Assembly: GCA_015494815.1 (NCBI GenBank)
Contig: WGAK01000210.1
Location: 1-12,784 of the forward strand
Direction: 5' to 3'
DNA: 12,784 nucleotides
Source: Anaerolineales bacterium
GTDB taxonomy: Bacteria > Chloroflexota > Anaerolineae > Anaerolineales > DRMV01
The notes beneath the pieces were generated by a model. The model searched no databases and was not told where the DNA came from. It saw only the letters and a list, made by a program, of their open reading frames with translations. Both the position numbers and the translations under genes were made by a program. Positions 8,064-12,784 of this stretch are shown here, piece by piece; position 1 is the first letter of the stretch; the number at the start of each line of letters is the position of its first letter.

Positions 8064-8609
8064 CTATGAACCCTCGGCCTCAGGCTCGGCCTGGGCTTGT
8101 GCGGCGCGCTTGCCGTTCATGACCAGCACGATGGCCCCCACCATGGCCACCAGCAGCAACACCGAGGTGACCTCGAAGGGCAACAGATACTGTTGGAACA
8201 GGGTTTGGCCCACCGCGTGGGGGGTGCCGAAATCCTCGGGCGGGGGCAACAGCCGCGTCTGGCCCGTAGCCGCCGCGAACACGAAGTAGGCCAACTCGCC
8301 CAGCAACGCCAGGCCCAACAGCAAGGCCAAAGGCCGCTGCCAGGCAATGGGCCCGCCGTCTTCCTTCAACTGCTCCGCGCCCAAAAGCATGATGACGAAC
8401 AGGAAGAGCACCATGATGGCGCCCGCGTACACGGTGATTTGCACCATGGCGATGAACGGCGCGCCCAGGGCCAGATAGAGCACCGCCAGCGCGAACATGT
8501 TGAGCACCAGGAAGAGCGCGGCATACACTGCATTGCGCGCGAACAGCAGCCCCAGGGCCGCGGCCACGGCCACCGCTCCGGTGAGGATGAAAAGCGTCAT
8601 GAATCCCAT
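8064..8609 (-). CDS. nuoJ: NADH-quinone oxidoreductase subunit J
   Basis: Membrane-arm subunit of 181 aa with about five hydrophobic helices. The best-conserved part is VYAGAIMVLFLFVIMLL (about 60-76), the helix 3 segment that carries the pi-bulge in solved complex I structures and moves during turnover. The C-terminal tail (AQAQAEPEAEGS) is polar and charged. ATG at 8609 has GAGG six bases upstream; an in-frame ATG at 8600 is a less supported alternative. The gene lies 36 nt after nuoI and 21 nt before nuoK, the canonical I-J-K order. Confidence 0.95.
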   Translation of the reverse strand: MGFMTLFILTGAVAVAAALGLLFARNAVYAALFLVLNMFALAVLYLALGAPFIAMVQITVYAGAIMVLFLFVIMLLGAEQLKEDGGPIAWQRPLALLLGLALLGELAYFVFAAATGQTRLLPPPEDFGTPHAVGQTLFQQYLLPFEVTSVLLLVAMVGAIVLVMNGKRAAQAQAEPEAEGS

Positions 8610-8645
8610 AAGCGCCCTCGTTCTTGTGGCAATGCCTCGCCCGGC

Positions 8646-9176
8646 CTACGGCTTCCACGCGGGGAAGTCGGGCATCTCGGGGATAGGCTTGACAAACACG
8701 CCCGGCGGCGTCTTCTGCGGCGTGGGCTGCCCCTCCGGCGGCACGGGCTCCAGCAGCCGGTCTTTGCCGTAAATCGCGTCCCGCCGGTTCTCAAACGAAA
8801 GTTCGTACTGGTCCGTCAGCACAATGGCCTCGGTGGGGCAGGCTTCTTCGCAATAGCCGCAGAAAATGCAGCGCAGGTAGTTGATTTCGTACACCGCGGC
8901 GTAACGCTCGCCGGGCGAGAAACGCCGTTCGTCGGTGTTCTCCGCGGCCTCGACGAAGATGGCATCCGCGGGGCACGCGGCCGCGCACAGGCTGCAGCCG
9001 ATGCACCGCTCCAGGCCGTTGTCGTAGCGGCGCAGCACATGCCGCCCGCGATAGCGCTTCGACACCGGCCGCTTTTGCTCGGGATATTGCACCGTAACCG
9101 GTCGCTCCAGCATGGAGCGGAAGGTGGTCGCCAAACCCTTCCCGATGGCCTTGATGTCGTGCAGCACTTTGCTCAT
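8646..9176 (-). CDS. nuoI: NADH-quinone oxidoreductase subunit I (two 4Fe-4S ferredoxin domains)
   Basis: Peripheral-arm subunit that passes electrons through clusters N6a and N6b towards N2, 176 aa. Two ferredoxin motifs are complete: C58, C61, C64 and C68 in CIGCSLCAAACP, and C103, C106, C109 and C113 in CIFCGYCEEACP. An amphipathic N-terminal segment precedes them. The C-terminal tail of about 50 residues is proline-rich. The start is ATG at 9176 because GGAGGT lies five bases upstream. A frame extension to TTG at 9203 would put that ribosome site inside the gene and is rejected. It follows nuoH by 43 nt and precedes nuoJ by 36 nt. Confidence 0.97.
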   Translation of the reverse strand: MSKVLHDIKAIGKGLATTFRSMLERPVTVQYPEQKRPVSKRYRGRHVLRRYDNGLERCIGCSLCAAACPADAIFVEAAENTDERRFSPGERYAAVYEINYLRCIFCGYCEEACPTEAIVLTDQYELSFENRRDAIYGKDRLLEPVPPEGQPTPQKTPPGVFVKPIPEMPDFPAWKP

Positions 9177-9181
9177 GGATG

Positions 9182-9187
9182 ACCTCC
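9182..9187 (-). promoter_or_regulatory. Ribosome binding site deciding the nuoI start
   Basis: GGAGGT on the minus strand, five bases before ATG 9176. It selects this ATG over the upstream TTG at 9203. Confidence 0.8.
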
Positions 9188-9219
9188 GAGGTACGAACCC
9201 CAAATCCGGCGCGCGGGCC

Positions 9220-10221
9220 TCAGCCCAGCAACACCACCAGCACCGCGGTGACGACCAGGTTGAGCAACGCCAGGGGGAAGAGCACCTTCCAGCCCAGGCG
9301 CATCAACTGGTCGTACCGAAACCGGGGCAGCGTGGCCCGCAGCCAAATCAACACGAACAGCCCCAGCAAAATCTTGACCACCAGATACACCGGCCCCAAC
9401 GCCGGATGCTGGCTCTCGAAGGGGCCCAGGTACCCGCCCAGGAACAGCACCGCGAACAGTGCGCTCACGGTAATCATCTTGACATATTCGGCCATGTAGA
9501 ACAGCGCGAACTTCATGCCCGAATACTCGGTGTGGTAGCCCGCGGTCAACTCCTGCTCGGCCTCGGGCAGGTCGAAGGGCGCGCGGTTCAACTCGGCCAC
9601 GCCGGTGATGAGGAAGATGATGGCGGCCAGGGGCTGGTACACGATGTACCACATGCTCCGCTGGGCCTCCACGATGTCCACCAGCGACAGGCTGCCCGCG
9701 AGCAGCACCGGGCCTAACAACGACAACCCCAGGGCCAGTTCGTAACTAATCATTTGGGCCGCGGCCCGCAGCCCGCCCAGCAACGCGTACTTGTTGTTGG
9801 ACGACCATCCGGCCAAGGTGATGCCGTAGACCGCGATGGAACTGATGGCCATGATGTAAAGCAGGGCCACGTTGATGTCGGCCACATACAGGCTCACCTC
9901 GCGGCCAAACATCGGCACGGTGCGGCCCCAGGGCAGTACCGCGTTGATGACCAGTGCGGGGATGACGGTAACCACCGGCGCGAGCACGAAGATGACCTTG
10001 TCGGCCCGCGCGGGGATGATGCTCTCTTTGAAGAGCAACTTGATGCCGTCGGCCAGGGGCTGCAACAGGCCATAAGGCCCGGCCCGGTTGGGGCCCAGGC
10101 GCACCTGGATGCGGGCCAACACCTTGCGCTCCAGCAGCGTCAAATAGGCGAAGCCCGTCAGCAGCACGAAGGTCAAAATCAGCACCTTGAGGGTCCATTC
10201 GAGAAGCAGGGCAGTGTCCAT
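9220..10221 (-). CDS. nuoH: NADH-quinone oxidoreductase subunit H
   Basis: Membrane subunit that builds the quinone chamber at the junction of the two arms, 333 aa, standard length, with about eight hydrophobic helices. Family signatures are present: ERKVLARIQVRLGPNRAGPY (31-50), the GWSSNNKYALLGGLRAAAQM region (138-157) and the acidic loop NRAPFDLPEAEQEL (212-225) followed by TEYSG (231-235). The glutamates of this loop lie in the path that couples quinone chemistry to proton pumping. ATG at 10221 is preceded by GAAGGTG within about 10 nt. It lies 43 nt after nuoG and 43 nt before nuoI. Confidence 0.98.
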   Translation of the reverse strand: MDTALLLEWTLKVLILTFVLLTGFAYLTLLERKVLARIQVRLGPNRAGPYGLLQPLADGIKLLFKESIIPARADKVIFVLAPVVTVIPALVINAVLPWGRTVPMFGREVSLYVADINVALLYIMAISSIAVYGITLAGWSSNNKYALLGGLRAAAQMISYELALGLSLLGPVLLAGSLSLVDIVEAQRSMWYIVYQPLAAIIFLITGVAELNRAPFDLPEAEQELTAGYHTEYSGMKFALFYMAEYVKMITVSALFAVLFLGGYLGPFESQHPALGPVYLVVKILLGLFVLIWLRATLPRFRYDQLMRLGWKVLFPLALLNLVVTAVLVVLLG

Positions 10222-10264
10222 AGCGCACCTTCGGTTGACGGTTGACGAAACGCTCCGGCCGGGC

Positions 10265-12742
10265 TCAGGCGGGTTGCACGGCCCGCAGCGCCACCGGGGC
10301 CGGGGCGGACAACGGCACGCCCGCCGAGCGCGGCACCAACACCACGCCCTCGGGCACGGTCGCGTCGGTACCCACGGTCACCCAGGCCGTGACGCCCCGC
10401 ACTTCCAGCGCCGCGGGCGCGTCGGCCTGCAGGCCGGCCTGGGCCGCGGTCGCGGGGTGCATCAGCACCCGGCCCTGGGGCCACAGCCGTGGGGCCAGCG
10501 TCGCGGAGCGGCCCACCAGCGCGCCCCGGTCGTACAGGCGGGTGATGGGCACGGCCCACAGCCCGTCCCGCGGTTGCCCCGCGGGGGCCTCCACGGGCCA
10601 GGGCGACACCGCTTCGCCCCGCTGCGCGGCGTTGGGCAGCATCTCGCCCACGCCTTGCCGGTTCGCGTGCACCGCGCCGGTGTAGTGCAAATGCTCGCGC
10701 GAGACCGGCGGGAATTGCGTCTTGACCTGGTTGAGGGTGGCCGGGTCCCAGCCCCGGAACGCGGGCACGCTCTCGACCATCTGGCGCACGATGGTCATGG
10801 CCGAGCGGGCCTCCAACTCCAGGTCGAACATGCGGGCCAGGGCCGCGGCGATGGCATAGTCGGGCTGCAGGCCCTGGGGCGCGGGCACCGCGGGATAGAA
10901 GCGCTGCACCCGCCGCTCGCCGCTGGTGTAGGTGCCACTGCGCTCCAGATAGGCCAGCGCGGGCAGCACCACATCGGCCCGCCGCGCGGTCTCGGTCATG
11001 AACAGGTCTTGCACCACCACCACACCGGCCTCGTCCAGGGCCGCGGCCAGGTAGGGGTCGTCGCCCGCGGGGTCCGCGGCCACGATGTACACCACCCCGG
11101 CCTGCCGCAGCACCGCGGCCAGGTCCTCCACCGGCCGGAAGCCCATGTCCCAGGCGCCCTGGTCGTTGTTGCGCGGCCACACGGCCACCAGGCCGCTGTT
11201 CACCCGGCCCGCGTGGCCGGTCTCCAACAACAGGTTGCCGAAGATGCGGGCCACGGCCTCGGAGGTGGGCAGGTCCATGCCCTCCTGGCCGTAGAAGATG
11301 ACCACATGCCGGGCCGCGCGCAGGGTGTCGGCCAGGTCATGGGCCACGGCCTGCGCGGCAGCCACTTCCTCGCCGTAGGCATAGCGCACGGTCTGGGTGG
11401 CCCAGCGGTCCAGTTTCGTGGCCCGCGGGTTGACCACCACCAGGCGCGCGCCCCGCTCCGCGGCCAGTTTGACCCGCAAACGCCACATGGGCGCCTCTTC
11501 CTCCAGGTCCGAGGCAAAGACCACGATGGCGTCATCCGCGCCCAGGTTGGCCAGGTTGCTGCCCGTGCCCAGGCCCACCTGGGCCACCACCTCGCCGCCG
11601 CCCATGAAGGTGTAGAGCACCTTTTGGCCGCCCAGGTGGTCGGTCAGCCGGGCCAGGTTGTACAGGTCTTCGTTGCTCAAGCGCCCGCTCACCAGGGTGA
11701 CCAGGGGGCCTTCTGCGCCCTGGATGGCCTCGGCCACCGCGGTCAGGGCCTCGGCCCACGAGGCCGCGGGCTGCAAATCGTCCCCGGCCCGCAGGTAAGG
11801 CCGCAACAGGCGTTCGTCGTAGGCCTGCGCGAAGTGGTATGCCGCGAAGCGGCCCTTGTCGCACAGCCACAGTTCGTTGACCCACTCGTTCTGGCGGGGC
11901 AGCACCCGTTGCACCGCGATGCGGCCGTCGAGTTTGGGCTCGCGGCGCACATCGAAAGTCAGGTTGCAGCCCACAGGGCACAGGTTGCACAGCGAAGCCG
12001 CGTGGGTCATCTCCCACGGTCGGGCGTCGAAGCGGAAGTCCGTGGTGGTCAGCGCGCCCACGGGGCAGATGTCGGTGGTGTTGCCCGACCAGTAGGAATC
12101 GAAGCCCGGCTCGGAGGTGGTGATGATGTAACTGCTGCGGCCCCGGCTGTCCATGCTGAGCACGGGGTCGCCCACCACCTCGTCCTGGAAGCGCACGCAA
12201 CGGCCGCACAAAATGCAGCGCTCCCGGTCGAGGATGATGAGGTCCCCCAGGGGCACGCGCTTTTCGAAGTGAATCTTGAACTCATAGGGGAAGCGGCTGG
12301 TGGCCGGGCCGTAGGCGATGGTGAGGTTCTGCAAAGGGCACTCGCCGCCCTTGTCGCAAACGGGGCAGTCGAGGGGGTGCGAGGTGAGGAAGAACTCCAG
12401 CACGGCTTTGCGGGCCTCGGCCACCTCGTCGGTCTGGGTCTTGACCACCATGCCCTCTTCGACCCGCACGGTGCAGCCCGTCTCCAGGCCGCGACCCCAG
12501 CGAATCTGGGGCGTGCCGTCCTCGTTGCGCACGATTTCGCCCGTGGCCCGGTCCCGCACGGGGCGCCCGATGTGCACCAGGCACATGCGGCACATGCCCA
12601 CGGGCTCCATCTTGGGATGGTAGCAGAAGACGGGGATGTCGATGTCGGCCAGGCGGGCCGCGTCCACCACCGTCAGCCCTGCGGGCACGGTGACCGGGCG
12701 GTCGTCAATGATGAGGGTGACTTGCTTGCCGTTCGCGCTCAT
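10265..12742 (-). CDS. nuoG: NADH-quinone oxidoreductase subunit G
   Basis: Largest peripheral-arm subunit, 825 aa. Ligands can be read in order: N1b 2Fe-2S at C40, C51, C54 and C90; N5 at H122, C126, C129 and C135 (HPLDCPVCDKGGEC); N4 at C176, C179, C182 and C226; and the extra N7 site at C252, C255, C259 and C294. Beyond about residue 300 comes a molybdopterin-oxidoreductase-like domain, with a dinucleotide-binding-like domain at about 715-815. In complex I this part is known to be structural, without molybdenum. The 35-residue spacing between C54 and C90 resembles Thermus Nqo3 (C48 to C83, from memory) more than E. coli. ATG at 12742 has GGAG seven bases upstream. It is the first complete gene in the window; nuoF is expected just upstream. 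Confidence 0.97.
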   Translation of the reverse strand: MSANGKQVTLIIDDRPVTVPAGLTVVDAARLADIDIPVFCYHPKMEPVGMCRMCLVHIGRPVRDRATGEIVRNEDGTPQIRWGRGLETGCTVRVEEGMVVKTQTDEVAEARKAVLEFFLTSHPLDCPVCDKGGECPLQNLTIAYGPATSRFPYEFKIHFEKRVPLGDLIILDRERCILCGRCVRFQDEVVGDPVLSMDSRGRSSYIITTSEPGFDSYWSGNTTDICPVGALTTTDFRFDARPWEMTHAASLCNLCPVGCNLTFDVRREPKLDGRIAVQRVLPRQNEWVNELWLCDKGRFAAYHFAQAYDERLLRPYLRAGDDLQPAASWAEALTAVAEAIQGAEGPLVTLVSGRLSNEDLYNLARLTDHLGGQKVLYTFMGGGEVVAQVGLGTGSNLANLGADDAIVVFASDLEEEAPMWRLRVKLAAERGARLVVVNPRATKLDRWATQTVRYAYGEEVAAAQAVAHDLADTLRAARHVVIFYGQEGMDLPTSEAVARIFGNLLLETGHAGRVNSGLVAVWPRNNDQGAWDMGFRPVEDLAAVLRQAGVVYIVAADPAGDDPYLAAALDEAGVVVVQDLFMTETARRADVVLPALAYLERSGTYTSGERRVQRFYPAVPAPQGLQPDYAIAAALARMFDLELEARSAMTIVRQMVESVPAFRGWDPATLNQVKTQFPPVSREHLHYTGAVHANRQGVGEMLPNAAQRGEAVSPWPVEAPAGQPRDGLWAVPITRLYDRGALVGRSATLAPRLWPQGRVLMHPATAAQAGLQADAPAALEVRGVTAWVTVGTDATVPEGVVLVPRSAGVPLSAPAPVALRAVQPA

Positions 12743-12784
12743 GCGGTCTCTCCGATAAAAGTCCCAAGCGGTCTACCGGGCACC
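12743..12784 (-). other. Right-edge segment, probably the end of an upstream nuo gene
   Basis: Only 42 nt precede nuoG. Two readings could be the tail of an upstream gene (nuoF by operon logic). One is GAR then TAG (12784-12773). The other is a 14-residue open tail, VPGRPLGTFIGETA, ending in a TGA that overlaps the nuoG ATG as ATGA. Too little is visible to choose or to name the gene. The segment also holds the nuoG ribosome site GGAG (12753-12750). Confidence 0.3.

Noticed and set aside
5586..8069. Plus-strand open frame of 827 codons antisense to nuoL and nuoK
   Set aside because: Same mirror effect; no ribosome site or family motif.
8097..9182. Plus-strand open frame of 361 codons antisense to nuoJ and nuoI
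   Set aside because: Composition artefact opposite two ferredoxin- and membrane-type genes with clear motifs.
9177..9203. TTG start for nuoI giving a nine-residue extension
   Set aside because: A strong GGAGGT lies inside the extension, correctly placed for ATG 9176, and the extension is not family-like.

Overview
The window is GC-rich and dominated by one minus-strand operon encoding the distal half of respiratory complex I (NADH:quinone oxidoreductase). In transcription order, from the right edge to the left, it reads nuoG, nuoH, nuoI, nuoJ, nuoK, nuoL, nuoM, a DNA methyltransferase gene, then nuoN. All gaps are 10 to 63 nt, most starts carry a clear GGAG/AGGAGG-type ribosome binding site, and there is no obvious internal promoter or terminator, so one long transcript is likely. 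The upstream genes (nuoA-F) would lie beyond the right edge. The host is a bacterium. The long-spaced Thermus-like NuoG cysteine pattern and the DUF4160 protein at the left edge would fit Chloroflexota or a similar deep-branching GC-rich lineage, but that is inference and no marker here fixes the phylum.

The parts fit together as follows. NuoG carries three Fe-S clusters plus the extra N7 site in the peripheral arm. NuoI carries the two 4Fe-4S clusters leading to the quinone. NuoH forms the quinone chamber. NuoJ, K, L, M and N form the proton-pumping membrane arm. The key lysines, glutamates and cysteines I looked for in G, I, K, L, M and N are all present, so the complex looks functional. 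NuoL carries an unusual His/Asp/Gly insertion.

The departure from an ordinary nuo operon is a beta-class DNA methyltransferase (DPPF then FAGSG) fitted between nuoM and nuoN with 10-nt and 15-nt spacers, on the same strand and similar in base composition to its neighbours. No restriction enzyme gene adjoins it directly. Downstream of nuoN is a markedly AT-rich gene encoding a PD-(D/E)XK nuclease-like protein with a second C-terminal domain, probably acquired horizontally.

The left end (1-485) holds the first 46 codons of a DUF4160 protein (minus strand, cut by the window edge) with a plausible extended -10 promoter. It then has a non-coding, very GC-rich stretch whose plus strand can fold into a closed multi-arm RNA directly followed by seven T residues, and a short tandem repeat at the 3' end of the nuclease gene.
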